Assembly (NCBI RefSeq): GCF_003590095.1
Contig: NC_039491.1
Span: forward strand, 3,038,001-3,102,000
Reading direction: 5' to 3'
DNA: 64,000 bases
DNA from: Trichoplusia ni
Taxonomy: Eukaryota; Arthropoda; Insecta; Lepidoptera; Noctuidae
The notes beneath the pieces were generated by a model. The model did not search any database, was not told the origin of the DNA, and saw only the letters and a list, made by a program, of their open reading frames with translations. A program made the position numbers and the translations under genes. Of this stretch, positions 24,974-39,800 are shown in pieces. Within the stretch, counting starts at the first letter, position 1; each line of letters opens with the position of its first letter.

Positions 24974-25421
24974 ACACATAGTAACATGTACTTTGTTTTT
25001 CAAATTGTTTTGTTTCTAATGCCGATCACTGACTTTCGCACCAACGTCACATATTCGTGAATCCTACATGGGACAAATTCGCCGAGCATTGTTTCCGGCA
25101 TCCCCAGCAGTGTCAGTGTCTGAGTGTGCGAGTGATTGCTACCTAACATGATCGTATACATTCGTATGTGTGTGAAGGTACGCTCATGTGAGGAATCGAT
25201 GACTGTTTCACCGTGCAGCTGTGACCTAAGCTCGTATTATGAACCGCTTAAGCTAATTGTCTGGTTTTGAAAGAGATAGCTCTGTCTTCCATATAGCTTC
25301 ATCTCTCTTTATCGGCAAAACAGTTGGTTCAGTACCGCAATGGCCTCTGCACGCGAGTCACGTCGTGATTGCTTATTAAGTTTTCGCGACGGCATTTTAA
25401 CCTTTAGTCTTGTCTTAAAAT

Positions 25422-25427
25422 AATAAA
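25422..25427 (+). terminator. Candidate polyadenylation signal of the mannosidase gene
   Basis: The first AATAAA after the stop codon, about 450 bases downstream. Later AATAAA sites near 27479 and 27633 could serve longer transcripts. Confidence 0.4.
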
Positions 25428-28400
25428 GAAATACAGCAAAAATATTAAAGAAATAGTTAATTCGTTACTTATTGGATATGTATAAAAAGCTGTATATGTT
25501 TCATTGGTTGATATTTAAATTAATTCGAATAGCTAGCTACATTTTTTATTAAACATTTATATGTATATGAAATATGAAATTATATGTTGTTATAAACTTA
25601 GTTGACTAAAAATAATGACATATTCTTACATGCTAATCGCCACATAACTTATGATAAGTACATACCCCTATAACTTAATTGGTAACACTACAAGCTCTTA
25701 TGATATATCCTACGTATAATCTCAGACATTTGGTACGTAGTATTAAATTATAAAACTATAGCTAATAAATTTATTGAATGTGTATCGCATAAATCGATAT
25801 AATTTTTAAACCAAAATTACTTTCAAATATCAGAGACCTCTCGGTTAACAGATATTATATTTAAATAATTTCATTGTTTTTGATATTGCAGTTGATCAAT
25901 CAATAAGGAAATTATTATTAAATTAATCAGCGTTGTAAATCATAGGTCAGTTTAAATAATTGAAAAAAGAAACAACCGCAAAGAAATCATTAATCTGGTG
26001 GTTATTTGTCGAAATTCTTGAATGCTTTGAAAACAAAATCCCATGACTATAACAAGTCTCGCCGCGTCCGTTACAAATTAGGGTGATGTTGCTCAAGTCA
26101 ATTAGTAGATGGGATGACGTCACGTTCGTAGTGTAGATAAACCAGTACTAATCAACGCAGTTCAAATATCCGTGATCTCAATCGTCATTGTAACACGCCA
26201 CAAATTATATGATAAATAGTAGCTTCCTTATTCAATTTTAATGCCAGAATCTTTCGCAGTTTCGTTAAAAGTGATATCTGTTGCAAATTTCATTTATAGT
26301 TTATATTGATTCTGAAAGTCATTCCCATTATTTCGTTGATTGACAACGTAATTCATTATATTTTTTATATGTATATTATTATTTTTTAGAATTATTATTT
26401 ATTAGTTATGAATACTCACCGGGAAGTACTTTATTTTGTAGGGAAAATTATTACTAAAACTGATTAAAATCTCGTAGTGAGATGAAATTCGATTGAGATT
26501 AAATATTGACGACAAATATTGCGATGTGTGACTCAAAGGGCTCAGTTATATCGACCAATGTTAACTTAATGTGGGCATTACTAAGTAATATGCACAAAAC
26601 TAGGAGTTTCTTAGGTGTTTGTACGTGGCTTCGAGTACATGCAACATGTGGTTAGACAGCTTTGATAATGTAGTACTGGTGTAATCGATAAACATTCGTA
26701 TGAATGTGTACAAACAACACGTTTACATATTTCAAGTTTTATCAATTAAAAGACAATGCTTGTGATTGTATGTATGGTGATTAAAATTGTATGTTCCAAT
26801 TTAAAATATGATGTTCTCGAAGCCACAAGTCTATTCTATCATGTCTATGCTTAGCTAATATTATAGTAGTGGACGAGGAGGCGCCCGCGCCGGCGACACT
26901 CACATAATGTCGCACTTTCAAATCGTTATTACGAATAAACACTCGCCACGTTAAATTTTAAGTAGATTTTTACCTACTGATATGTAATTTAACTGATAAC
27001 TTAAATATGAAACTATTTTTATTTATTGAACCCTATTATTTACTTTCTTATTAATAATGTAGTTTTCATTTGTGTCAGATCTCGTATTTATAAACTTGAA
27101 ATATATTTTCTATATTCTTTTTTAAAACTTATCATAATAATTCGGTTTAACAAACTTACATATCTGAACGAAATTTGTAGTGAGTTTAAACTTGTTAGTA
27201 AGTAATAAATATAATAGAGGCATGGATGTAACACCTGGACCGGCCTATGGAGGAATTAGTTCAAACTTGTGAGTGATTCAGTTACTGTTTATTGTAGACC
27301 ATGTACGTACCTGCAGAGATATAAACATCTGTGTCAATGTTACACAGAACGTGGAACACTTGTGTCACCTGCTATCAGTGCAGTAAACGGGTACGGGCCG
27401 AGTCGCTTTGTTCATTTTGTGATTTAATATACAAAGTTACATAATATATTTTATTATAATTTTCTGCACCTGTTAATAAAGCATAAAAAATAAATAATTG
27501 TTCTTTGTAATGAATTCGTTGGATTACGTTTGTTCTTCATAGCGAGCCACAAAGCATTGGATCAGGATCACTAACTGATATTAGAAATCGTAGTTGGAAT
27601 AACTGTAAATTGTGTATATAATAGTCATAGATAATAAAATATTTTAGTTCTAGGTTTCTGTGTGTAGATTTACATTGTTATTTTTTTAAATTAAGAGATG
27701 TGGGTGTGCGTCCGTTGATGTACATATTTATGTTTATAATATTTATGTTAATTGTATTTTGTACTGCCATGTTACGCGGCGTCTGTTTGCGGGAACGTAT
27801 CATCATTGACAATTACTATCTTCCATACAATAAATCCTTTTATTCAATAATTGAATTCCATCAATTTTGCATAAAAAATCCGTTCAATTATCAAAATTTA
27901 TATACTCATCACAACTAAACTTCAACTATGTCAGATATTTCATATACTTCGACATAATTTATTTATCTCGTTCATGACGATACGTTAAACGCAGATGCCT
28001 AGAAATTTATGTAAGTCCCTCAGAGTGAAAATACAAAAGGAACTCGAGTGAGAATACTGTACACCGGTAGGCCACGATCACAAGAGTCGTTATCAACAAC
28101 AAAACACATCTTTAGAACTACTTACTAACCCAACCTACATAATTTAGACCATTTAATACTTATTTCTAGTAAATCAACGTTTTTGCACTAATATGCCTTT
28201 AGATACCACGAAATTATAATTTCATTTCCTTTTAGCTTATTGTTTATAACCAAATTAAAAATGGCATAATAGGTAATTAATTAGACCTAAGATATGTTTG
28301 TGTCTAATATCTTAAAGTTTGTTTTATCCCATATTAAAATGTATGTGTCGAATGATATTGTATAACTGTTATAAACACTTTTAAATGAATACAAGTACGT

Positions 28401-28784
28401 GCGATGATGAAGCTCACCTTTTGTATGTTAGTTGTTCCGTATGTACTGCCTGTTGCGGTGTATGTATGAAGTTGTAGTATTTAAAATAATAATGTACATT
28501 TTTCGGTTATTAATAAAACATGTTTATAAACATTATTGAGTTTGTTTTTGTTTACCCGATGTCATTCCGTTTCTCGGAAATCTATGCAGAGGTCATTAAT
28601 GATTGTCTTATCTATTATTTCATGTTGAGCACACGTGGTAGTAAAGTATTTATACAAAGTTTATGCAGTTATTTTTTGAGATTTCTACTTCTACTTTATC
28701 TACTACCTATATTTTTGAGCCCGTACTTTAAATTGGCAAGTGAAGAATTTTATAAGACATAGCAGTTAAAAATATGACACACTG

Positions 28785-28865
28785 GAGTTGCGAAGGTGAC
28801 ACAGAAGCTGCTATTCGATGATGTGCAGTAGGTTCGATTCCCATCAAACCAATTGAGAATTTTAT
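28785..28865 (+). mobile_element. tRNA-derived SINE fragment
   Basis: GTAGGTTCGATTCCCATC resembles a Pol III B box, preceded by an A-box-like GTTGCGAAGGTGAC and followed by an AT-rich tail. It is too short and too poorly paired to be a tRNA. Confidence 0.4.
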
Positions 28866-28959
28866 TCTTTATTACTACTATTAAAAAGTGAATACTATAC
28901 CCGAAGCATAACTCATTAAAGATCCAAGTATTTTAGTTTTAAGTATTTTACTAGTTCGA

Positions 28960-29180
28960 TCGATGCCTCCGTCGAGTGGCGTACGCACTGGTTTCAAGGT
29001 GTCGCTAGCTCTGAGGTCCCGGGTTTGATCCCCGGTCAGGTCAATGTAAAAATCACATTTAACATTGTCTCGGGTCTGGGTGTTTGTGGTACCTTCGTTG
29101 TATCTGTATTCCATAACACAAGTGCTTTAGCAACTTACTTTGGGTTGATTTACTATAATATGGTTGTGATGATGCTTTCT
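28960..29180 (+). mobile_element. tRNA-derived SINE
   Basis: The head has an A-box-like GAGTGGCGTACGCACTGG and a B box GGGTTTGATCCCC at 29021-29033, spaced as in a tRNA. It is followed by a tRNA-unrelated body (GGGTGTTTGTGGTACCTTCG, TCCATAACACAAGTGCTTT), as in a common lepidopteran SINE. The 3' boundary is approximate. Confidence 0.75.
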
Positions 29181-29704
29181 GCTTCGAACAAAGACAAAAA
29201 GAAATAATCTTCGTCCCTAAACCAAATTAAAAACACCACTGCTCTTTAAAAAAAAAGTCTAACACAGAAAATATGTCAAACAAAACACCTTCTCATATTA
29301 CAGATAGAAAATAATGTGCAAATAGGTTCATTATTGCTTTGCTTGGAACGACGCGACGCCGGCCTATAAAGAGGGTGGCGAAAGGTAACGAAGCCATAAG
29401 TTTGGTAAATGCCGCGGCATGATTGTCTCTGGGCTAACATTTGTGCAGCCATCCAATTAGGGGACGGTGTTTGTATAGTTGGATACATAACCTTGCCGAC
29501 TGTACCTACGTGATTTAAAGGTCACGGGCCTTGAGTGTTGAGTCTTGATGGCCAGTAATGATTTTTAAATGTTTTCTTTTGATTTTTTTTAACGATTTAC
29601 GACGTACTTTTTCCTTACGTCGCGGGAGTTTTACTCATATTCAAATCATTACACACAGTCCTAGCCTAGTTTGGCAACTATGTTATAATTTATGAGGTTT
29701 TATA

Positions 29705-29980
29705 AAGTGCACATAAAAAATCGAGTACGAGTCGAACTCACGACACTGAGTTTGAGGCTCCGTTTAAATAGGCTAAAGGAAAGCAAATCAAACCTTCTTG
29801 TCACCCATCATGGCCGTAAAAATCTTAGTTTAACCTCGATCTATAATTTTAGTATCTGTTGTTAAAGATAAATACAACCATACATCACGCGTACATTATA
29901 GCAGTTCATGAAATACAGCCTGATGACAGACTGACAGACAGCCTCAGCAATAGGGATCCGTTTTTAGCCTTTGGGTACGA
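29705..29980 (+). mobile_element. Interspersed repeat fragment
   Basis: A second, diverged member of the family seen at 22150. It starts near AAGTGCACA...CGAGTACGAGTCGAACTCA and ends with GACAGACTGACAGACAGC, a GGATCCGTTTTTAGCC box and TTGGGTACGAAA. It is non-coding. Confidence 0.5.
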
Positions 29981-30837
29981 AATACAAACAATCACGTGGT
30001 CTACGGTATGTTGACGTAATTATATGCGATAGCACTACCTACCTCAAACCTTAAATATCTTTTCCTATTACATATACTCAGAAAAATGTGCCTTACATCA
30101 ACTAAATATCAGTAATTGGTACCTACCCAATTTTAAACTGGCTAAACTAACTTATTTTGTACTGGATGAACTCATCGCTCCCTTCAACACCTTGCCTATA
30201 GCGTCCAGAGCTTATATGAGTTTTATTGTCGGGTAATAAAAAGCCAGGTTCTTATCTCGCCTTGGAATTCTATTAGCAGCAGATGATGTCAGCTATTCCA
30301 TTAGTTACCTGCACTCCGAAGGCTGCACATTATAACGTGATGGTCGTATAACCTACAGTGTGTAGGCATAGCCAAGTTAACGAGGCGCCTATGAAACCTG
30401 CGCGACACCGTTTCAGGCTACAAATATTGTTTCAATCAGCGCAGTAAGACAATTTTCTTTATGGCTGTGGGACGCTCCCTGTCCCCATTCTATACCACCA
30501 CGGCAAAGGGTGGTGGGGTTGCGAGGGGCGAACCCAAGCTTTCAGGATAGCTTGCTGAAATAGTTGAGCGACTGACAAAGTGACGAGCGCGCCCCGCGAT
30601 ACACACCGACTTCACTCTTCCTAACTGATTTCAGCACAACTTAATTTCTATTTTAATTTTCTTCTAGTAAATAATTTATTTATTAATGTTGTTTTAAAAG
30701 TAAGCATTATTATCGTTGAGATTTATCATTATTTGAATACGTAGTTGACCCCGTCGTGATAGTTTGATAGCTTTGAACATGCTTTGAATTCGTTTTTGCA
30801 TTAGTCTGGAGTGATATACAGCAAGTCACTTCAAACC

Positions 30838-33800
30838 ATGTGGGGAGTCCTGCACATTCTGGCAGTAGCCACATTCGGCCCAGGTGAGTTCTACAACTAC
30901 CCTATATGACTATTCCATGTAATATTAAGCATCTACTGTAAATAGACATATAAATGTTACGTTAAAGTCAATGCGAGTACAAACTTTTTCGAAAGGTTTT
31001 CGTGTGCAATTATTCATTACCGGTAAATCATTTTTTTTAATAATTTAAATCGTTATGCGGTCGGTGGATCGGTAACTGAAGCCATTCCTAAGCTGCGTAG
31101 CTTGGAAACCCACGTGTAGGTCTGAGCATCCTAACGTCAACTTTTCCTCTCTGAGAAGAAATGTCGAGACTAACTCATTGTTCGCCGTCTCAACTTGCCA
31201 GATCGAGACTACCAATAGAGATGATGAATTTAGACCAATTAAACATTCGTTTTACTCCTAGCTGTCGGTATCGTAGTTATAATAAATAAATAACTTGTAT
31301 TAACTATATTTAGCTACAGCAACTACAAGTTAAATTAAATTTATAAATGTCGCATATTCCTATAAAATCAAGAAAATTAAATTGTCGACCAAATCATTCA
31401 CCGGGTACTTTTTATTTTGAGTGCCGAATTCATAATGACATCTAAATGGAATAAAATTAAACAGAGTTATTTTAGAAATAAGAGACGACTAAGTTATCCA
31501 ATTTTAACTAATTGGTTCATTTTAATAGAATGAATCAACTCATATGGTAAACTTTAATTACATTTTTAAACATAAATTCATAATTAACGTTAAAATACTG
31601 GCCTACATTACATTAAAAATGCAACCCCGGACGTGACGCTTGTCAAGCCCGCACAACCTTTTAGGTAACTTCCGGTGACGAGTTCCGGTCCACGTCGGTA
31701 TCTCGTTGCACAGTAAATAGGGGCCTAAAATTAAACACAACTTGCTCTACTTTACTACGTACTGATTGAAAAACAAATTCCAATATAGTTTATACGTATA
31801 ATATCACAAGCTCTTTGTCTTCCTATTTTTGTAACACTTTTCATGACTGCTTTGCTCCTATTAATAAACGTGATGGTATGTATCCTATTAAATACTGAAA
31901 GTATTTTTTTAAATCGGGCGATACTTTTTGAAATCCTAGAGATTAGCACGATCAAACAAAAAATAACTCTCTAGATTGATAATATTATAGATTTGTAACC
32001 ACCAGAACAAACATTTAGCACATACGACTCGCTATGACAAAGTTAAGTATGCGGATTGAATAAAGCTCGTAAGTAAAGTGTATGGTAGAGCCAAATAACC
32101 AACTGCGAGTCAAAATAAACTTCAAATCGCCAAAAGCGTGTTACACAACCCATTTTCTTTACTTAAAGTAAAAAAAAACTAGCATAAGGCCAGTTCAAAC
32201 TTAGTCTTAAAAATGGGAACTCTGTATAAACGGCTGTATTTTTACTGCCTGTCAAGTCAGCCGTTTTCCTTTATACACGCTGATTTTTTAGTCGTCTTAC
32301 AAAAGCAGCCCAGTTTATGGATCCAATGACTAGAACACGTTCATGATAAAAAAATAGGTATTTTATGAGATTTGAATAAATTTAAAATGCAATTTTTATT
32401 CAATATTATGATGCAATTCGTAGTTTTTTAGACACACAGCTTACTTGTTATTTATTTGCACAAAACATCCCTGTGTATTTCTCAATTATAGTTGCAACAA
32501 ACCCCAGTAAGCTAACCCTACACACAATATTCACTGCACTGCGCGACTCCTAGGTTCGATTCCCGCAAATCAGATTATTGTTGGAATGTTTATCTTGTTT
32601 GACACAGACTCGTTATAAAGGTCAGACATGTCTTTTTATCATAATAAATTATAAAATAATTAACCCATGAAGATAAAACTTTTATTTTCATTCTATTCGC
32701 ATGTTAACACGCCATAACGCATGAGGTTCATGCGAACATTATTAGAAAGGTACTTAGCCAGATTACACATAATTTAAACGGACGTACCATTTAGGAGAAT
32801 AACTATTTATAAAGCAAAATACTGTTGAAATCTTATGTATTTTTTTCCTATTTTATTTTAAGTATCCCTCGGCAATATTGGTAGAATACATGAGGAAAAT
32901 TAGTGCATGTTACCAACTTGCAAATAATATATATTCCCTGTACGAATCCTTGATCCACAAAGCTACGGCAATGTAGGATAGCGCATTGTGATTTTTTTCA
33001 GTTACATCCTTCTTCCCATAAAACAGGGAATGTAATAATTAAAACGTCAAATCTATTTCAAATTCTTTTTACGAAAACATATAAATTCATTTTTGCGAAT
33101 ACGCATTCATCCGTAGCGGATGAATTCACATTTCATTGAAAAATGAAATGACAAAAAAACCTTTTTAAATGCCTTTAAAAAGGACACCTATCGTGCATTC
33201 ATAGAATGCGTCTGTAAAAAGATTTTTTTATTCATATTGTAGTGAAATTCCACAAGACCCGTTAAACAGCCTCTTTACAATGTGCAAGTGTCGTGATCAT
33301 CTGTTATTCCCACGGAATAAGGTAATGCGTGCGAGCGGCGCGTCCCAGGAAAGGAAAGAGATAGAAAAGGGATGCTGGAGGCTACGCGGGTGCGAGCGTG
33401 AGAAATACGGGATGCTGATGGGTCCTTTTTATTAGGAGAACATGACAACCGAAGATATTAAAATCCGTGAGGAATCCGACGGGATTTACAAGTGAAGATG
33501 TGTTAGTGTGTGTGAGAACGAACTTGTGTAGAGGTTGAATAAGTTCTTTTTGATTGGCTTTAAAACTTTGAAGATAAAGATAAAGTATAGGATTCCGAGA
33601 ATAAAGAAATATTAAAGAGGTTTTAATTTACTTTTCAAACATATTTGATTATCATCGTTACTTAGGACATAATGTGCAAGTTTGCTGTTTCCCTATACAC
33701 ATCTAACAAAAATTTAACGAGATGAAATAATCTATAACAGGAAAGGTCACGTCAACAATAAACTCCTAACAATTTCCATGGTCAATCAGGGTTTAACGAT

Positions 33801-36800
33801 TGGGAAAAAGATGGCTTTTCTTTTTATAGTAGGCGCGTAAGGCTAAAAGTCATAACGCACGGGGTTCTAGGCGCGCCGGGCACTCCCCTGACATTTATCC
33901 GTAGACCATAAAAAGAAATATCTACTAGGGTAGCATCGCAGCGAAGGCTTGCTTCGCAAAGGCCTCGCCGCGCCCCATAAACTCGTTCCGCTCTGACAAC
34001 GTCCCACTAACCTGTTTAACGCTAACTCTGCTGGATTTACAAAAGTTAATTAGTAAAGTAAAATGCACTATTAGTTCAGTACTTGAAATATTCAATTTAA
34101 AAAAAATGTATAAACATGAACTGGTTTTCTGAAAAATAACACGACTACCGTAACCGTCATCCCTTGCATCACAGAGACTCATGACTTCTCGGTATTATTA
34201 GTTTTTGAATTAAAGCTAATCAAAAATTTATGTTAGTACACACTTATCAATACAAAAAAAACATGCAGATAACATTCACATAGACAAAAAACTTAAGTTT
34301 TAAATAATTTTAATAAGTTGTACTAAAATGTAAAACGTGCTTAAATGTGGATTATTACCTAGGTATAGTGTTCGCAAAATTAAATTCTGTTCTCAAAACG
34401 TTAAAGGTTAGCCCTAATGACTAAATAAAGGTAATTAAGTGGCCGGGATTGTAGGGTAAGGCTGAATCGCATAGTTGTGACACATATCGAGGTCGCGACC
34501 GGCCCTTGGTCCGAGGGGTGAAGTCGGGGTGGCGGGGGAGGGGGCGCGGTGACAAATGATGCCCATTGTCTTACTTTATTAGTGAAGGGTTGCGCCGCCA
34601 CGATTCTGATGACCCATAAACCCCGGCCAGATTGCTTGTCCGTTATTAAATTTCACTAATTTAGTAATTGTGTTGTTGTTAGCTTAAACATTTTAACAGT
34701 TGGTTTAAAGTGCTTTAATCAAATTCTATAGATTTAAAAAAAAAATGCTCCAAATGCATCCCGATTACACATACTCTCTACTAGCCCTCTTGTCATGTCT
34801 ATTAAAATATACAACAAGCTTCCTGAATCCTTCCGAAATGAAAAAAAACTAAGAATATTTATATATAAGCTTAAGAATATTTTACTTAGTAAATATTATT
34901 ATAGTGTGCAAGAATTTTTTAATGACAAAATAGATTAATTTTAAGTTTATATGTTAGAGAAAAAACAATATTAATAGTAAGTAAGCACACAACTATATAT
35001 TTGTAGTTATATTTTAACTATATCTCATTATAATTAAGAACAAATTTAGTCGTAGTTTTGCTTTTGTTTTACTTTTGCCGTGACCGATAGGTTTCACAAT
35101 TGTTACTATTATCCTTTGGAGACCTTTATACATTGTGAAGAGCAAATAAAGTATTGAGTATTGAGTAATTGAGTCAGTAACATTTTCATATAATGTACTA
35201 ACATAATATTATTTACGGATGTATCGGGGTTCACCCCTTGCTAAAATAATGCTCACCTCGCCGCACCCGCTGCGGTATATTGACGATATACTTATGATAA
35301 TTTTGAAAGCAACGAAATTGTGGATTGTGTTAAGCAAATTACCGTACTTAATTCGACGTAATATCAAAAACATCTTCGATGAAATATTTTGATGTTCCGC
35401 TTACTAAAACAAGGTTTTCACTAAAAAATATATGACTATTACTGGTAATTAATGGCAATATTTAATTGCTTTTGTAATTGTTATTAAATTGTTAAAGTTA
35501 TCTATTAGAATGTTTGAAAGCTTAAAAATTTTCACTAAAAAAAACAGCTGTTAATGATTCTTAGAAATTAAAATTATCATAAAAATATAATGGCCTGTAA
35601 ATTTTAATGATCTTCTTATTTAAGAATTTATCCAAATTGATTTCAAACTTGTTACTTGTTAATATTAAGGAAAATTGATGTTGTAATATATTCTAAGAAT
35701 AATTAGTTTTGTCCGACTCTACATTTTGAAAAACCTTAATGATGTTGCTCATTATGTGTTATTTTGAGCAATAAGTGAGATATGTAGCAAGATACTTATG
35801 ACTGTGTTAGTATGAACATTAAAAGCGTCTACAGTTATCAGCTGGGCCGCGTAAAGTGAGCAAACTTAACCGAGTGCAGTGCGGTGAATGCACTCTTGTT
35901 GAATGCAATTGCAGGGAACACCGCCTCGGCCGGCTGTGCGCCTGGTGGCATGGCCGCGCGACTCAGCCCACCACGCCGGCCACTTGGCAACCAGACAGAC
36001 AAACAGACACGACCATGGCACACTTACAGCACTGACCACTCCGCCTGCCTGTCATACTTCTTGTAAATAATTATTTTAAAGTGCGGTACAGCGATAATGA
36101 TTTAGATTTACTGCAGCTAGTTGAAGCGTTGCGTTTTGTTATGTGTCTATTTACGTCTTAAGATCTTGTTGATTAAGTTTTTTCCAAATAATATTCTAAA
36201 TTTAACATCTGAAAACAGTAACAAAAAGAACTCGATGCGAATTCTCAGGATGTTTTGAGAATCAGTTTTTGTATTTCATGCACATTTTTATACAACTGTT
36301 ACCAATAACTAGAATGATCTAAAAAAAAATGTAGGGCATGTAACGTTACGTTAATATCCATTATGTTAAACCCTGTAATGGCCCGCCATATGCGAGTTTG
36401 GTAAGTAGCCGTTGTCGCTCGTTTCGAAAGCAACTTACACCTTCTACAGCTTATAGGTTACTGGTAGATGGGCAACACCGTTTCCATTACAACACCCACG
36501 CGCGCGCATTTCTCCGCCTACCTTGGGGGATGAAACATTCGCGCTCCGGAATAGCCGCTCTCGTTTATGTTGCCCTGGTAGGACTAGATTGCGAGCTTTC
36601 AGGAAGGGAAATAGATGGCACTTGGCGGCATTGTGGCCGCATACTTGCGCCATAGCGACAAGCCGAGGAGCAAGGGCACTATTCCCGGCGTTAGAGCCGA
36701 GCCTCCGAGTCGCGGTAACGAAGTCCTTCGTGCCCTTATCCTTACTCGGTTCACTCTGGTACCTACCGAATATGTTGTCCTGTTACTTCTTTGCTCTAAT

Positions 36801-39800
36801 TACGCATATCATTATGTCACTTCTCTTTTATTTTTTGCTCTGAGATTCCTTTGTTGAACTTTTTATGGAAGAAACGACATTGCTTTTTTGGTTATGTCGA
36901 GTTAAATGCTTTTATTTGCCTTTGTTTTAATGCGTTGAACTTTGGAACATATTTTTATCTCACTCATTCTTTTGGTTATGATCAGGAGAAAAGAAGCCAC
37001 GATTAAAGTTCTTGTTGTTAGTAATTTTAAGGGCTTTATGTTGCATCAGTACCTACCGACTTATGTGGTATTACATATAAGTTGTAGGCAGATAGAGACT
37101 TACTTAGTTTTTCCTGTTTCACTATCAACTACATACTTATAAATGTTTACCATACTTATTTTTTAACTTATAACTATAACTCAAATACTTAATTCCCGTT
37201 TAGAGCTTGCATTTTACACATAAAGGGAGAAAAAAAGAAGATTCCGAATTAAAATAATTACCTACACATAATTATCATGCTTCGGACTCTACTTTTTTCT
37301 TATACTTATATGTGAAAAGCTTTTTACAAGCCGGAAAGTACTAATTTCTTTCAGATCTCAAACAGTAACGTATTAAGCTGTTAGTTATAATTATTTAAAT
37401 ACATCGTTACAAGTTAAAAAGTCGCCAAAAGTTTGAATGAAACAAGCTGTATTCGCGCATGCGTGTTTCCGGCATCTCGGGGAGCTTGGTCCCGCCTCAT
37501 CCCAAATGCATCTATCCCTCACGTTCCCTTTCACCTGCTCCCCCAAACCAATATACCGAGCCCTATAGCTTCGAACACGTATTAATGGGATATCGATTTC
37601 TGGTCAGCGAGCCTCCTCTGCACCCATGATGCCTTGGTGTTTTCCGAACGGATCGACATTATCGGCGATTGCCGATACGTTTCCAATAATCAAACTTTGA
37701 AAAGAAATATCGACAACGGTTGCTCATGAAGGGACACCCTTAGCCTAATTGGTATTTTAGTTTAATTGGCATTAAAAAATAATGTTGATTTAAATTGAAT
37801 GCTAATTATGTTTCTTGATACCACAGTTAATTACGTTTTGCTTTTCCTAAAATGAAGAATTTGATATTTAAAGATTTCTTTGACTATCTAGGCTATAGGT
37901 ATTCTTCTTACCCTGACCGGATATTGATTTTCAGCACACGACCGCGACACCGCTTTCACTTCCTGCTGCCCTAGCACTTACTGAAAGGATTTCCGGTTTG
38001 GATCCGTCCCCTTCCGGATTTCATCCGGGATTTATAGAACACAGATTATTCCCCTTTGAAGTATTGCATATAAGCAAAAACTGAAACATTGTTAATTTAA
38101 TATATTCTGTTAATTTGTATAGTTTTAAGGTAAACCATTTTCGCACTAGTTTCAGGGTGACAGTTTCAGTGTTAATAGTTTTCCTTTTTCATCATATTCC
38201 CATATAACTCTTTCCCTTCGGCAGCCATCTTAGTTGCCGGGGGTCGGATCTGCAGCAACACCGCGCACAAGTGTACTAGGCGCGCAGAGTCGGTAAAGAG
38301 TTTGCTCGGATTTCAGAGGCAGGGCTCGGTCCTACGCGGTGGTACTAATAAATTGTACGCAGACTCTACTTAGTGTAAAGTTAATAACATTATAATTATG
38401 TATTAAATATATTTTTAAGTAAATAAATATGTTTTTCTTTAACATACCTACACTTTATTTTAAATAGCAGCTTACTCAATACTCAATACGTTTGTTGCAT
38501 TCCACAATGTGAACTTATGCTTACGATATGGTATGCTATTAATTACGGTAATGAAATAGTTTATCTTTTAGGTACAATTCTAAGTAAATTGGTTCTTCCA
38601 ATAACTTTGTTTAAGTTTCGTGTATGATCAAATTCTAGCTATTTGACTTAAGAAAAGTTACAAAAAGATAAAAAGGTCAGTTAATTGAAAATCTAGTCAG
38701 GGGCATAGTCAATACGCATAGGTTAGGTTCTTCTGGTTCACGTTAGGCAAGTGCTAGCGCGCTACATGTCCTCTCACTTTAGCAGTAATCTCTCCCTTTT
38801 AGTAAGATCTCTGTAGAATATATTTATTTATATATCTAAGGAGAATGTTTTAAACATGGACGCGAAAATATGGTGATGCTCTTAGAACTTGTTTGTGGCT
38901 TATTACTTATAAATATTGCACATATGCCAGTCAATTTTATTAATACAAGCATCTGTAGGCGTGATACACTATGACGATTGAAGCAGAGTGTTTTCGTCGC
39001 TGTACCTTTCAAAAAATACTTATTTAACAAAATGTGAGACTTTTTTTATCAAAATAACATTTTTAGGGGACTTGACTTGGATCCGATTCGGCAAATTGCG
39101 GGCGCAGCTTTCATAATAAAATCTGATAAAATTGGTTAGGTACATTAAGGATAGATAGGACCAAGAGATAGTTATAGAATCTAAACTAGATTTAGTAATA
39201 GGGGGTTAATTTAACCTCTTCTGGACTCTGACTACCGTGTACAATACACCCCTTGTGCACGTGTCATGGCCGCCGGTGTCATACACACAAGCACACAGAC
39301 AAAAACTGTTCATGTGTTTCTGAACTACATGCGAATTATTATGTGTGCGATGTAATGTGTATGTCTACATACGTCTATTCTACAGGCGTCGTATTTACGC
39401 TAGTATTCGTAGATTTAAGTGAATGTTGACGTATCGCGTGCATACTTACATAGGTATAAGTTGTTTAATATTTCTTGGCTACGTGTGTTTCGTATTTACT
39501 CTGTTCTGTGTCTGTCTGCATTTTAATGGAATCGTAAACCATATAAGCATGGAATCGTAAAAGTTTGTTTTCCAACAAATAAAATAGCCCAAAAAAATAT
39601 TTTGTCACTTGAAGCGTCTACAAGCATTCTATATTAAATGGAGTCTAAAATAATATTGTAACCTCTGTAATGAGATCTGGATTCCGAATTAAGATTTTCT
39701 GGAGCATGTAATGTTTTCATGACCTATTTTGAAAATACTTTTACCTATACAGTACCTACATATACCTAAGCCTGCGATGATTAAATTAATATGGTGTTTA

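Larger units (their letters stand above)
24974..30837. other. Mannosidase 3' UTR and gene-poor interval
   Basis: No gene is recognised between the mannosidase stop and the next first exon. AATAAA signals at 25422-25427 and near 27479 and 27633 are candidate 3' ends for the mannosidase mRNA. From about 28785 onward the interval is largely tRNA-like SINE and other repeat pieces, listed separately. A TGACGTCA site is at 26115-26122. Confidence 0.5.

Noticed and set aside
28825..29035. Possible tRNA genes (B-box sequences GGTTCGATTCCC and GGGTTTGATCCCC)
   Set aside because: No acceptor stem or anticodon arm forms; both are SINE heads.
32550..32575. tRNA-like GGTTCGATTCCCGC
   Set aside because: An isolated B-box-like stretch without a cloverleaf; probably a SINE scrap, too short to annotate.
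36398..36857. Three overlapping frames of 80-106 codons
   Set aside because: Frames overlap in all phases of a GC-rich intronic block with no protein-like pattern.
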